Positions 48,672 to 60,150 are shown, counted from the stretch's first letter. The stretch is DNA of 64,000 nucleotides from Perognathus longimembris pacificus (GCF_023159225.1 NC_063174.1:28603983-28667982), one strand, 5' to 3'. The notes: a model not told the origin generated them from the letters alone. Numbers and translations: made by a program.

Positions 48672-49040
48672 TCTGTGTTGGTTTATGTCCTTCCTGAAGT
48701 GGCTTTGGTGAGGCCAGTCCCCAAACCAGGCTTCCGGAGCTGGCACTTTCAGTCTAGGCAGGCCCAGGGCATGGATATAGGTGCGTGAAGTGTGGAGAAA
48801 TAAGGTCTGCTTCTCCTAAAGTGGCTTGAGTGAGACAAGTCCCCAAACCAGGCCTCCAGAGCCAGCTCTTCATTTTTGTCAAGCTTTTAGCTGGCACTTT
48901 CACTCTATACAGGCCCAGAACATGGGTGTGGCGTGTTTGTGATTGTGTGTGGAGAAGTGCGGTGTTCCTCTCTTGTTTGTTCATTTTTGCCCTTCCTGTA
49001 GTGGCTTCAGCATGGCTAAGCCCTGAAGTAAGTAGGTCAG
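46407..49040. repeat. Segmental duplication, block B, copy 1: composite minisatellite complex
   Basis: Three interleaved tandem units. (i) A GC-rich 60-67-bp unit (CAGGAAGCTAGAGGTGCAGG, GGGCTTATGGGGC, GAGAGAGGCGGGGCAAGAG) occurs about six times at 46,559-46,985 and again at 47,720-47,930. (ii) A block of about 300 bp (GGTTTAGTTCGGTTCTGCC-type start, GGGCCTACAAAGCTGGTCAG, AGACAAGCAGAGCTAAG end) lies at about 47,010-47,320 and 47,940-48,280. (iii) A unit of about 180 bp (GTGTTTGTGAAAGTGTGTGG, CCCTTCCTGAAGTGGCTT, CTTGGCAGGCCCAGG) occurs at least six times from 47,310 to 49,030. The block matches 57,086-60,150. Overlapping frames of 60-190 codons on both strands come from the repeats; none has a recognisable domain. 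Confidence 0.85.
48639..48670. repeat. (CCTG)n microsatellite, copy 1
   Basis: About eight CCTG tetranucleotides inside a 180-bp unit. The paralogous site at 59,770-59,792 has only five to six. Confidence 0.95.
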
Positions 49041-50229
49041 ATCACTCCTGTGCCATCTTATCTCCTCTTCATGGTGGAGGGAGGGAATTCTAACCCCCAG
49101 GTGATGGTTGTGCCTGAATTCCTGGAGACATGTGTGAGCACTTCCCTTATAGGTGACTGAACCTGTCAGTCCAGTGCTTGGGAATAGGAGCTTCCTATTA
49201 CCCTGCCACCTGACTTTACCTTATTTAGGCCTAGACAAGCACCGGGGCCCTTACACCATGCCACACATCTCCGTGTTTGCATCCTGTGTCCTGTCTCCTG
49301 GCTTATCTCTGGTCAACATGGTGTCCCAAATCAGCTAGTGGAGCTGAATTGGTTTGTTAGTTTTGTTTTTTGTTTTTTCTTTCCTCTCTGGCCTGTTTCC
49401 TAACAGTGATAAATATATTTGGGGGCAACAGGCCTTTGTAACAATTTGCTGCCTATTTACTGCTAGCATTCTAATAAAGACTTCCAAGATTTGATCCTTC
49501 AAAATGCAGTTTCTCTGATAATTTACATTATAAGAGGCCCAAACCAGGCTTCTGGATCCAGCTCCCAGTCACTGCAAAGACTTTAGATGGTGCTTTCAGT
49601 CTAGGCAGGCACAGGGCATGGTTGTGGGTGTATTTGTGAAAGTGTGTGGAGAAATTCAGCCTGCCTCTCTTCTTTATTCCACATTTTACTTGGAATACCA
49701 AGGTATTTTGTCTAGTTTTTGGAGCATGCCTTGCCAGCCAGCCAAACACCTTTATACTGAATTGAGTCTGCTGGTGGTCTCAGTAGACCATCACTGCCCC
49801 CAAGCCTGGCCTGAGATCTATCTCATTGGGAGCAGGATGGAGGTAGCAGAAGGCAGGAGCAGAAAGTGTGGTCTAAATGGTCTTTTCCTGTTTTTCCTTT
49901 CATCAGCCATGGCTCTGATCCCACTCAAAAGAGGAAAGGCCTAAGTGCTGAGGATTGGAATGGTAGGTGTTGGATCTAGGTGTCTAGTCCAATGTGGGAT
50001 GAGCTCAGTGGACCCCAACAAATCTTCGTTAGAAGAACATAGGCCCCAATCCAGGTTTTGCATAGGGCACAGAGGTTAGGGTGGAGGGTATGTGTGGAAA
50101 ATGTGTTTTCCAGATGCCTGTAATCCTTTCTACTCAGGAGGCCCAACTCTGTTGATTGCAGTTTGAATCCAGCCCTGGTAGGAAAGTCCATGAGGCTCTT
50201 TATCACCAATCAACAACAACAAAAAAAAA
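49041..50229. repeat. Segmental duplication, block C, copy 1
   Basis: Matches about 60,150-61,377. From 49,090 to about 49,500 the copies are about 91% alike. From about 49,510 (GCTTCTGGATCCAGCTCCCA) to 50,229 they are about 98% alike. The shared 108-codon frame (49,618-49,944 and 60,774-61,100) differs at six bases, five of them amino-acid changing, which argues against coding constraint. Similarity ends in the A-run of a SINE. Confidence 0.85.
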
Positions 50230-50278
50230 AGCTCTAGTAGAAGCAGAGCTGTGTCTCAAGTGTGTGCTGGTCTTAAAG
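50095..50278 (+). mobile_element. B1-like dimeric SINE
   Basis: GATGCCTGTAATCCTTTCTA, CCAGCCCTGGTAGGAAAGTC, an (AAC)n/A linker and GAGCTGTGTCTCAAGTG. Its left half is inside the duplicated block; its right half is intact here but shortened in the paralogue at 61.4 kb. Confidence 0.75.
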
Positions 50279-50482
50279 TTAGGGCCTGGGCAGTGTCCTT
50301 GAGGTTTTGTTGCACAAGGCTAGTACTCTACCACTTGAGCCACAGCTCCACTTTTGGCTTTCTTGGAAGTTCATTGAAGATAAGTCTCATGGGCTTTCCT
50401 GCTCAGACTGTTTCAATCATGAGCCTCAGATTTCAGCCCTCTGAGCAGGTAGGATTACAGGTATGAGCCACTGGTGCCTCAC
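50279..50482 (-). mobile_element. Dimeric SINE, antisense
   Basis: TACTCTACCACTTGAGCCAC, AGATAAGTCTCATGGGCTTT and GGATTACAGGTATGAGCCAC are the reversed right and left halves of the B1-like dimer. It abuts the plus-strand element to its left, giving a tail-to-tail pair. Confidence 0.75.
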
Positions 50483-50499
50483 TTGCTCTTGGCTTACTT

Positions 50500-51075
50500 T
50501 AACTTTAACTTGTCTGTGATGATACTTATTGTGGTTTTTATTTACATTTTTCCAATGGTCAACGATGTTCAATTTATTTTTGTGTTCTTATTTGAAATCT
50601 ATATATTTTCTTAGTGATATGTCTGTTCATATCTTTTAACATTGTCTTAGTTTATATTAGTCCTTTCTCAAATATGTGGTTGGTTTGAGAACACATTTCT
50701 CCCAATTTCTAGCTTGCTTTGTACAGTATAATTTTTTTTATTTTTTTTAATTTGGTGAAACCTAATTTATTTTTCTTCCTATGGATTGTATTTTGACAGA
50801 CATATCCAAGACCTGTACATAGCCTATCTATGGTTTCCTTTTTGTATGATGTAAAAAATTTATATCGAGTATCCAGTTGTTCCCAGCACTACTTGTTGAA
50901 AATACTTCCTTGGTTTAATTGCTTTCATACCTTGTCAAAATCAAATTGAGTCTGTTTCTTGGGTCTCTTCTATTCCATTAGCAGTTTGTCTGTTTATCAG
51001 TATCATTTTTATGTGTACTATAAATCTTAAAATTAGAATATTTTATTCCTGTTTTATTTTTCAGTTTGATTTTAG
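50500..51075 (-). mobile_element. Old antisense L1 fragment
   Basis: TCCAGTTGTTCCCAGCACTA, ACTTGTTGAAAATACTTCCT, CCTTGTCAAAATCAAATTGA and CTTCTATTCCATTAGCAGTT follow the order of a well-known segment of ancient mammalian L1s in antisense. It is highly decayed. Confidence 0.65.
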
Positions 51076-51249
51076 CTATTCGGAGTGCGGTATGTGTGGC
51101 TCAGGTCATAGAGCTCTGGTCTAAAAGATTCAAGTTGCTGATTTCAAATGTCAAAACAGTTAAAATTATTTTAAGTTCTGCTTGTTCCATTGGTTTTCCA
51201 TGTAGATTATCCTTTCTTTTTCCTTTTCTTTTTCTTTTTTTCTTCGTGG

Positions 51250-51427
51250 TTCTGGTTGCTGTCCCTGAGCTTTTTGCTCAAGGCTAGCATTTCACCTCAT
51301 GAGCCACAGGTCCATTTCCCGTTTTCTGGTGGTTATTTGAAGATAAGAGTTTCATGGACTTTTCTGCCTTTGCTGGCTTTGAATCATGATTCTCAGATCA
51401 CAGCATCCTGAGTAACTAGGATTACAG
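51250..51427 (-). mobile_element. Dimeric SINE, antisense
   Basis: GCTCAAGGCTAGCATTTCAC, GATAAGAGTTTCATGGACTT and TGAGTAACTAGGATTACAG show the reversed dimer. It is preceded by a T/C-rich stretch at 51,210-51,245. Confidence 0.75.
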
Positions 51428-51851
51428 AAAATGTGCAATTTGCAAGGAGAAAATGTGTGGAGTCTGGAAGCTTGGAATTCCTAGAATCTGAATATATGGT
51501 CTAGTGTTTGGTGGGCTGGAACGATCACTTCGATCTTGCTTTGGCACATTTATGCCAAACCTCAGTCTCCAGCTGCACCAAGCAAGCTATCATGTATATT
51601 TTCAGTGATGTCCATCCCAAGGTCAGTAGGAAGGGGTAAAGGTATGTTTAAGGAAATGCAGCCTATCCCTCTTTGGTAGGTTTGTATCTATCAGGGAAAC
51701 TATGGCTACTATGCGTCCCAACCCAGTGCTCTCCTCTGCTCTTGAGTGCTCACGAGTTTTCAGCTATGCTTTCAGTCATGTCCTGCCCAGAGCATGTGGG
51801 TTTGAGGGCTGAAGGGATGTGTAGAAAAAGTTGTTTTCATTATGTAAGTTC
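51428..51851. other. No recognised feature
   Basis: Short similarity of 51,440-51,475 (AATGTGTGGAGTCTGGAAGC) to 62,140-62,160 hints that the segmental duplication once extended further. No gene is seen. Confidence 0.45.
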
Positions 51852-51872
51852 TTCCCTTCCCTTCCCTTCCTT

Positions 51873-51938
<66 letters not shown>
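51852..51938. repeat. (CCCTT)n followed by long (CT)n microsatellite
   Basis: A few CCCTT units, then about 31 CT dinucleotides (51,876-51,938), ending CGCTCGCTTGC. Confidence 0.95.
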
Positions 51939-51941
<3 letters not shown>

Positions 51942-51967
51942 CGCTTGCTTTCTCTATTTTCTCTCCC

Positions 51968-52196
51968 AGCCTTTTTGCCAGCACTGAGGCTTTAACTTTG
52001 GGCCTTGGTGTTGCCCCTGAGCTTTTGTACTCAAGGCTAGCTTTCTACCACCAGAGCCATAGCTTCCCAGCTTTTAGGTGGTTAATCAGAGGTAAGAATC
52101 TCATGGACTTTCCTGCCATGGTTAGATTTGAACCATGATCCTCAAATCTCTGTCTCCTGAATAGGTTGGATTATAGGTGTGAGCCTCTGGCACCCA
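51968..52196 (-). mobile_element. Dimeric SINE, antisense
   Basis: GCCAGCACTGAGGCTTTAAC, ACTCAAGGCTAGCTTTCTAC, GTAAGAATCTCATGGACTTT and GATTATAGGTGTGAGCCTCT. It is diverged but complete in outline. Confidence 0.75.
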
Positions 52197-52329
52197 TCTA
52201 ATATATGGGTCTTATTTATTTTTCCTTAAGCATTCTGAGGGCATGTCCAGCCCTTATGTTTCATAAGGTGGCCAGTTCCTATAAATTGACATTATATCTA
52301 CTCCAGTAAGATGCTTCAGTAGGAAGCAG

Positions 52330-52490
52330 AAAGTGGAACTTTGTGTTATTTTCCTTTCCCTCAGCCACATAGGATCCCTTTTTGCTGCAGAGAGGTTCTA
52401 GGATGTCCAGGTTTTGTTGTGTTTTGACATACGACACCTTGATCTTTTAGACATCCAGCCTCCAGAACAACAGAATACACAATACTGGTT
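52330..52490 (+). mobile_element. Possible MaLR/MLT1-type LTR 3' fragment
   Basis: ACACCTTGATCTTTTAGACA followed by TCCAGCCTCCAGAAC is the characteristic 3' segment of MLT1/MST LTRs. The expected poly(A) region after it is lost. Confidence 0.45.
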
Positions 52491-53209
52491 TTCAGCTGCT
52501 ACCCCCTACCCATGCCTGTTTTCTTTCATTTGTATTATAAATATGTTGTCCAAGACCCATTGGAGTCACTAATAGACATGAAAATATAAAATTGTCTTAG
52601 CAAGCCAAACTTTACCTCTGCATAGAATGGCATGCCCTCCTCTACTCAAAGTCTGATAAACGGGCATACAGAGAAGCAGCAGTGTACTCAGCCCTGCCCC
52701 TCTGCTTATATTGGTTGAGCTCAGGTTCACAATCTGTTCACAACTGGCTAGTCTGAATAGCATACAATGTGTTTACATAAGGTGATCTTGAAATAAGGTT
52801 AGTAGTAAGCTCAAAATATGCCCATACCCTCTCCTGTTTATTGAACAGTCTGGCCATGTCTTAATTTCATCTTGAAACCATTTTAAGACAAAACCTTACA
52901 TTTCAAATTCCTCTCATTACAAAGCAGTTTCTTTTTCCCCTTAAGAGTCAAGCTGCCAGGCCAAAGCAGGAACTTTTAAACAATACACTGGTTGAAAAGA
53001 CAAGTTTTTCTCACAGGCATTGCTCTTGTCTATCTGTGGAGACCACAGTTTCCTGGTGGACTTCAATGGGACAGGTTCTGGTCAGCGGGAGCAAGGCATG
53101 CCCTCAATGGCTCTTTAGCATCCAGAATGGGAGAGAGGCATGGACAGAAGAGAAGAGCAGGCATCCTCATGTTTAACCAAGTGTAAAACACCACTGTGGA
53201 TCCACTTCC
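52491..53209. other. No recognised feature
   Basis: Sequence between the MLT1-like piece and the next tandem duplication; no gene or repeat that I can name. Confidence 0.45.
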
Positions 53210-53420
53210 TGGGTCCAGCATCTGGGAGCATCTGGCTCATGAACTTTGAGTGTCTGTGAGGCTCCTGATGCTCGATCATGTAGAATCTGCCACTGAGGAT
53301 TAGAGACATTTGACCCCCTAGCTTCTGGGGGCCTCTGGCTGATAAACTTTGAGTGTCTGTGGGGCTCCTGATACTTCCCGTAGAACCTGTGCCACCTCAG
53401 GGTCAGACACATGATCCCCC
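53210..53420. repeat. Tandem duplication of about 109 bp
   Basis: Two adjacent units share TGAACTTTGAGTGTCTGTG or TAAACTTTGAGTGTCTGTG, GGGCTCCTGAT and a CCAC-rich end (53,210-53,318 and 53,319-53,420). The second unit ends where block A of the segmental duplication begins. Confidence 0.75.
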
Positions 53421-55062
53421 ACAGCTGGAGTGCTCCCCCGCCACCACCATGTGGCCAGGGCTCATGTTCATTTGACTCTTAGATGTCCCCTTAGTAGTTC
53501 TTGGAGTTTTGACCTTGGGTGAGAATCTGAATGTGAAGCACTAAGAAGATATGCAATTACAGGACCAGGGATCACTTAAACATCTGGACTTCACCTTCCC
53601 TTCCACAAGTGGGATTAAACACATAGCAGGTTGTTATGAGTTTTTTTGAACAGGACACTTGCCCCTGGTTGGGTGCTGACACAACACTGATTTCAACTTA
53701 TCGAGAGATGCCAACCATCAGAAACCATTCTGAAGTTGGCATAACTGTAAGTGAGGGATATTGAGCACTGTAATCACAGTCACCTGAGGAGACATCAGGG
53801 AGAAGGTGACAAGGACCTGGTATAAAAAGATGGTCACTGGGTTTATGTTAGGAGCTGAGTAAACAAGATGTCTTGGACACTAAAAAGCAGACGCCGGCTG
53901 GCTGTGCTCCAGGTAGCACTGGGCTGAGGAGGGACTTGGAAGCTATGCTGAGGAGGCACGATAGTGTCACCAGGCAAATGACTTCTTAACTTCCAGGAGT
54001 TATCATGTGTTAGCCAGTGCTCTTTTTCAGACAAATTCCCCACCTAGGCAGGCACACAGACACCTGTGGCCTCATTTGCTCCCATGAGACAGGATGCAGA
54101 AGGAGATGTGGCAACATGCATTTTAGCCATAAAGGATGCCACTTGGACTGGCTGTTTACTCATTTGCTGAAAAAAGTTATGAATGATCCTACTCAATTAA
54201 AATGTGTCCTTTGACCTTCATCTTAAAAGAACCCATCTCTTAGATGGGAAATGGGGCTCTGTTTCTCCCACAGACTTTCCTATTTTCTGGCTGTAGTATA
54301 AACTCTACAACACTGCATAACCAGCTCTTGGTTTGCTATTGGTCCCATAATTTGTAGAGGGATAAATAATCTCATTTGTGTCAGATATGAATAAAAATGG
54401 GAAGCGAATTCATCCTAAGAGAATTCTGGGAACTCAAAATTTTTAAAGATTGAAGTACAGTTCACATGATACAGAAGGACTTGAACATTGTAGTGATGCA
54501 CACTGCCCATGTTGTGTGTCTATTTGTCTTAGATACTTTGCTTGTTTCCATCGAATTGCTGTTGTGCATAATGCTAAACATTTATATATTTACACATTTC
54601 TGTGTGAATGTTTTCACTTCTATCAGCATATGTAGGAACAGAATTGCTGGATTCTATGGAAATTCAAGTGTTAGCTTTTGTTTCACATGTGCCAAACTGT
54701 TTTCCACAGCTGCTGTACAATTTCACATTTCTCTGAACAATGTCCATCTCTTTATATTTTCACATCAATACTTGATAATTTTTAATGTGTTTTTTTGTGT
54801 TTCTGAAGTGATGTCTTGTGGTTTTGATTCTTATTTCCCTCATGGGTAATGATGTTGAACAAGTTTTTTCTTTTGTTTTTTGGGGGCAGGGTTTCACTGT
54901 GTGGCCTTGAACTCATGTTCTTCAAGGCACACCAGATGGCTGCAACCAACCAACAGAGCATGGGGCAACTTGATTGTGGAGTCCTGCTCACCTGTGGGGT
55001 TGCTAGGGTATATGAAGGTATGTGTGAAGCCACTGGTGTTGGAGGGTGACTGAATCTGTGCA
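53415..55062. repeat. Segmental duplication, block A, copy 2
   Basis: Partner of 44,708-46,350, about 8.7 kb away, same orientation. The old antisense L1 fragment lies at about 54,440-54,870. The copy has small indels relative to its partner but no rearrangement inside the block. Confidence 0.85.
54440..54870 (-). mobile_element. Old antisense L1 ORF2 fragment (block A, copy 2)
   Basis: Same fragment as at 45.7-46.2 kb, for example AACTGTTTTCCACAGCTGCT and TTGTGGTTTTGATTCTTATT. Confidence 0.7.
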
Positions 55063-55847
55063 GAAAGGCTCGCCATGTCCATCCCAGGAGACATGGAGGT
55101 GCAGGCTCACAGTATCTGGCTCTAAGGAAATGCTGTCCATCTGGAGCACACCTGCACAAGGGCATCCATGAGCGTCTAGCCTCTACCGGTACCCACTGAG
55201 CACTGAAGCTTTAGAGGCTAAACAGAAGAGGTCAGGAAAGGCGACTGATGTTTTGGCTGGACAAAGCTGAAGTGTGGAGATTATTAGGTGCTATGGTGGG
55301 TGACAGAAAACTAGCCATCAAAGAAAATTCCGATAATGTGAAATGCTTCAAAGGAAATCAGTACAAACCTCCTAAGATTTCCAAGACAAGCTGCTAAATT
55401 CTCCAAAGCACCCAGGATAGGCTGCCAAACTCTCCAAAGCACCCGTTAATTCCTAAGAATGAAGTTTCAATAAATTTATAATAAACCACTGATTGACCTG
55501 AGAGACACCGAATCCAAAGATGTGAACAAAGAAAGAAATGTAACTGATTGTTGAATCTCCATAGTGTATTTTAGGTATTTAGTAAGGAAAGTGCACAGTA
55601 GTTCTGAGTTCATCTACCATTTCTACATTTTAAACTACATTTTAGGGTTGGCTATTGAATCCTGGCCACTCACACGTGCTAGCCAAGTCTTCTTGAATGA
55701 GTTTTATATTTAGTTCCTTTCCACATTCTCAGTCTAAAATTTGGGAAGCTATTGTAGAATTAAAACCGTTATCTTAGGCTGTGACCCATTCTTTCTACCT
55801 TTAGGTATTTCCTCAATGGTTGGACTCTGCCCTATGCTCAGTGACTC

Positions 55848-56405
55848 CCTCAGTGCTTCAATGAGAAGGCACCCAATCAATAAGAATATCAGTAGGAATC
55901 TGTGCAAATTGTCCATACACTGTGGCACTGTGGCAAGTGTCTGTGGCACTGTCCCAAGTGCTAGGGTGCCCTCTGCTGTTTACTTGGGAAATGACAGGTG
56001 TGACAAGTAAACGTGCAGAACAGTGTTTTGCTTTTTTTTCTTAATTCTCTATGTGGGTTCTGTTGAAGGGATTGAATTATGGCTTGGGTGCTGTTCTTTA
56101 TCTTTTCCACATAAGATTGTGCTGCACTGATTGAGCTAATGAGAAGGCTCCCAAGAGAAGATATCAGTAGGAACCTTTGGAAATTGTCCACACACAGAGT
56201 AGGGCTCTATGGCACTGTCCCAAGTGCTGGAATGCCCTCTGCTGTTTACTTGGGAAATGACAGGTGTGATATGTAAACCTGTGAATCAGTGATTTTTTTT
56301 TCCCCTTAATTCTGCATGTGTGTGCTGTTAATAGGGATTGAATTTAGGACTTGGGTGCTGTTCTTTAGCTTTTCTACTTAAGATTGTGCTGCACTGCTTG
56401 AGCCA
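55848..56405. repeat. Imperfect tandem duplication, unit about 285 bp
   Basis: Both units share ATATCAGTAGGAA, GGCACTGTCCCAAGTGCT, CCCTCTGCTGTTTACTTGGG and AAGATTGTGCTGCACTG (first unit 55,848-56,132, second about 56,133-56,405). Confidence 0.85.
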
Positions 56406-56426
56406 CAGCCCATCTTCTGGCTTCAT

Positions 56427-56428
<2 letters not shown>

Positions 56429-56476
<48 letters not shown>
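56429..56476. repeat. (TG)n microsatellite
   Basis: About 24 GT/TG dinucleotides. Confidence 0.95.
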
Positions 56477-56480
<4 letters not shown>

Positions 56481-57779
56481 ATTTATTATTTTGTCTGTTT
56501 TCCAGCATGAATTTCATCTTTAAAGTTCTCCTTACTCTGTCTCTAGAGTATTATTTGGGCAAGCAGGGATGAGTTCAGAGTGAGGGAAAGAAGAAGGCAG
56601 GGAGGGAGAAGGAGAGTGCAGGTTTTTCATTCGTTTTTGCAGTTTATGAGGGAGAATGAAGCTCCAAATGAACTAATCTTGGATGGAAGCTTTTTGTGAA
56701 GATAGTGCTTGTTGCTTATGAATTCCTGGCCATTGTTTTCCATGGCTGTTTGCCTGTCTCCCTGTTTTAAATTTTTGAAAGAAATACTGGTTGATGAAGT
56801 CAGGGGAAGATTGAATGTTTCAATTTAAATTCATCCTTCACCAAGTAGATTGCTGCAAATGTCTAACAGAGACCCATGTGATACAAAAATGGTATTTCTC
56901 CCTTCTACCTGGAAAATGGAGTAATAAATAAACATCAGTAAAAACCCAGCCTGCTTATTCTTGTTTTGTTTTGCTCTCTGGTTTCGTCTGTCCTCTCTGT
57001 TCTCCCTTCCCTCGCCCCCTCATCTGCCAAGTCTGGTAGTGACAGTAATCTGGGATGAGTGGAAGTGGCCATGTGATGACCCTAGCCGCCGTCCCTAGCA
57101 GGTGTTCCCTTAAGCCTGCTTGTGCCAGTGGCTTCCATAGTTCTAAGGGGCAGGAGAGACCCTGAAGGCTTGTGGACTGTCCTGCACCAGGCCCTGAGTC
57201 AGAGCAAAGGCCTTTTGCTAGGCAGGCGGGGCAGCAGGTCCGCATTTGGTCCTCAGGAAGCTAGAGGAGCAGGGGCAGGGCTTATGGGATGTCAGAGCGT
57301 GAGAGAGGTGGGACAAGAGCCAGGAAGCTAGAGGTGCAGGCCTGAAGCTTATGGGGCATCACTGCTGGAGAGAGGAGGGGCAAGGGCAAGAAAGCTAGAG
57401 GTGCCCGGGTGAGACTTCTGGGGCCTTACAGCACAAGAGGGACTGAGAAAGGGGGAGGAAGTGAGAAGTCAAGGAGCATGGTCCTGGCACTGGACTGGTT
57501 TAGGTCGGTTCTGCCTGGGACTGGCAGTCCTGCCAGTAGCCCCCATCTTTGGTTTTGGACCTACAAAGATGGTCAGGATCACTGTGGTTTCATGGTGGGT
57601 CTGGGCTTCCATACTCCTGCAGCTGGTGTGTAGAGAAGGCCTGACCCACGTGCACCAAGCTCACTTTGAGGCAACTCCAGAAGACAAGCAGAGCTAAGAG
57701 GAGCTTCCTGCCAGGTGGGGCCCAGGGCTTGGATGTGGGGTGGCTGTGAAAGTGTGTGGAGAAGCATGGCCTGCCTCTT

Positions 57780-57980
57780 TTTTTTTTTTTTGCCAGTCCT
57801 GGGGCTTGGACTCAGGGCCTGAGCACTCTCCCTGGCTTCTTTTTGCTCAAGGCTAGCACTCTGCCACTTGAGCCACAGCGCCACTTCTGGCCATTTTCTG
57901 TATATGTGGTGCTGGGGAATCGAACCCAGGGCCTCATGTATATGAGGCAGGCACTCTTGCCGCTAGGACATATCCTCAGC
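57780..57980 (-). mobile_element. Young IDL-Geo-like dimeric SINE in a minisatellite unit
   Basis: A near twin of the element at 42,514-42,713: poly-T, GCCAGTCCTGGGGCTTGGAC, CCACTTGAGCCACAGCGCCA and GGGAATCGAACCCAGGGCC. It is flanked by the repeat CCTGCCTCTT (57,770-57,779 and 57,981-57,990). It splits a 180-bp unit and is absent from every other copy of that unit, so it arrived after the local amplification. Confidence 0.9.
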
Positions 57981-59769
57981 CCTGCCTCTTCTTTTTGCTT
58001 GTTTGTGCCCTTCCTCACATTCCTTTGGAGAGGCTAGACCTCAACCCAGGCCTTTGGAGCTGGCTTCTAGTCAGTGCAGAGCTTTTATCTGGTATTTTTA
58101 GTCTTGGCAGGCCCAGGCCACGGTTGTTGGGTGGTGTGAGAGTGCGTGGAGAGGCACGGCCTGCCCCTCCTGTTTGTTTGTTTGTGCCCTTTCTGAAGTG
58201 GCTTAGGTGAGGCTAGGCCACAAACCATGCCTCCACAGCCGGCTTCCAGTCAGTGAAAAGCTGTTAGCTGGTTTTTTCAGTCTTGGCAGGCCCAGGCCAT
58301 GCTTGTGGTGTGGCTTATTAATGGGGCGTCACAGCAGAAAACCTGTGGGGCAAAAGCAAGGAAAGTAGAGGTGAAGGGGTGCTGCTTATTGGGCTTCACT
58401 GCCAGAGGGGGTGGGGGTAAGGACCAGGAAGTGAGAGGTGCAGGGGCGGGGCATATCAGGCATCACAGCAGGACAGGAATGGGGAAACCAGAAGGAAGTG
58501 AGAAGTTAAGGGGCGTGGCCCTGGCACTGGAGTAGTTTAGGTCGGTTCTGCCTGGGACAAGCCAGTCACTCAGCTCCTTATGTGAGGTCTCACGTTTGGG
58601 TTTTGGCCTACTAAGCTGGTCAGGCTCAGCATGGTTTGGTGGTGGGTTTGGGCTTCCGTACACCCATCCCATCAGGTAGCAGCCACTTTTCTGCATGGGG
58701 AAGTCTGGAGGAAGGCTGACCGTGCGCAGATGCGGCCTGTTTGTGGAGAAGGCCGAACCCAGGTGCACCGAGCTGACCTTGAGGCAACTCTGGATGACAA
58801 GCAGAGCTAAATGGAGCTTCCTGCCAGGTGTGGCCGAGGGCTTGGGTGTGGGGTGGCTGTGAAAGTGTGTGGAGGAGAACGGCCTGCCTCTGCTGTTTGC
58901 TCGTTTGTGCCCTTCCTGAAGTGGCTTCAGTGAGGTTAGGCCTCAAACCAGTCTTCTGGAACCAGCTTCCAGTCAGTATCTGCCTATCCTTTATCTGGTG
59001 CTTTCCGTCTTGGCAGGCCCAGGCCGTGGTTGTGGGGTGTTTGTGAAAGTGTGTAGAGGAGCGCAACCTGCTTCTCCTGTTTGCTCATTTTTGCCCTGCA
59101 CTGGTTTAGGTCGGTTCTTCCTGGAACAAACAGACATGCCACGAGGCTAGGAAGAGCTCCTTTCTCTGAGGATCCTCTAGTTGGATTCGGGCCTACAAAG
59201 CTGGTCAGGCTCACTGTGGTTTGGTGGTGGGTTGGCCTTCCATACACCAGTCCCATCAGGCAGCAGCAGCTTTTCTGTGTGGGGAAGCCTGGAGGACTAC
59301 GTGTGCAGATGCAGCTTGTGTGTGGAGAAGAATGGACCCAGGTGCACCAAGCTGACCTTAAGGCAACTCCAGAAGACAAGCAGAGCTAAGCGAAGCTTCC
59401 TGGCAGGTGGGGCCCATGGCATGGGTGTGGGGTGCTTGTGAATGTGTTTGGAGAAGCATGGCCTGCCTCTCGTGTTTGCTCCTTTGGGCCCTTCCTCAAG
59501 TGGCTTTGGTGAGGCTAGGCCTCAAACCAGGCCTCCAGAGCTGGCTTCCAGTCAGTGCCAAGCATTTAGCGGGCTTTCAATCTTGGCAGGCCCAGGCCAT
59601 GGTTGTGGGGTGTTTGTGATGTGTGTGGAGGAGCGCCACTTGCCTCCCTGTTGGCTTCAGAGAGGCTAGGCCTCAAACCAGTCTTCTGGAGCTGGCTCCA
59701 GTCAGTGTAGAGCTTTTAGCCAGTGCTTTCAGGCCTGGCAGGCCCATGGCATGTGTGTGGGTTTTTATT

Positions 59770-59792
59770 GCCTGCCTGCCTGCCTGCCTGCC
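59770..59792. repeat. (CCTG)n microsatellite, copy 2
   Basis: Five to six CCTG repeats at the site paralogous to 48,639-48,670. Confidence 0.9.
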
Positions 59793-60150
59793 TCTCTGTG
59801 TTGGTTTATGTCCTTCCTGAGGTGGCTTTTGTGAGGCCAGTACTGAAACCAGGCTTCTGGAGCTGGCTTTTAGCTGGCACTTTCAGTCTAGGCAGGTCCA
59901 GGGCATGGATACAGGTGCGTGACAGTGTGCAGAAATACGGTCTGCTTCTCCTAAAGTTGCGTGGATGAGGCCAGTTCACAAACCAGGCCTCTGGAGATGG
60001 CTCCAGTCATTGTCAAGCTTTTAGCTGGCACTTTCATGCCCAGAACATGGGTGTGGGGTGTTTGTCATTGTGTGTGTAGAAGTGCGGCCTTCCTCTCTTG
60101 TTTGTTCATTTGTGCCCTTCCTGTAGTGGCTTCAGGGTGGCTAAGCCCTG

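Larger units (their letters stand above)
55075..57085. repeat. Two-kilobase segment present only in copy 2
   Basis: In copy 1 the flanking homologies are only about 45 bp apart (46,350-46,395), so 2 kb was gained here or lost there. It holds an imperfect tandem pair of about 285 bp and a (TG)n tract. The rest (55,075-55,840 and 56,490-57,085) contains nothing I recognise. Confidence 0.7.
57086..60150. repeat. Segmental duplication, block B, copy 2: composite minisatellite complex
   Basis: Same three unit kinds as at 46.4-49.0 kb: the 60-67-bp unit at 57,254-57,480 and 58,350-58,510, the 300-bp block at about 57,490-57,740, 58,520-58,855 and 59,098-59,430, and the 180-bp unit repeated from 57,730 to 60,150. 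This copy has one more 300-bp block than copy 1 and a young SINE at 57,780-57,980. The tetranucleotide tract is also present but shorter. Confidence 0.85.

Noticed and set aside
49618..49944. 108-codon frame conserved in both segmental copies
   Set aside because: The partner at 60,774-61,100 differs by six bases, of which five change the amino acid. That is no sign of protein constraint, and the frame begins inside a minisatellite unit.
51673..51987. 104-codon frame with a long Ser-Leu repeat, and its Arg-Glu minus-strand counterpart
   Set aside because: Both are translations of the (CT)n microsatellite.
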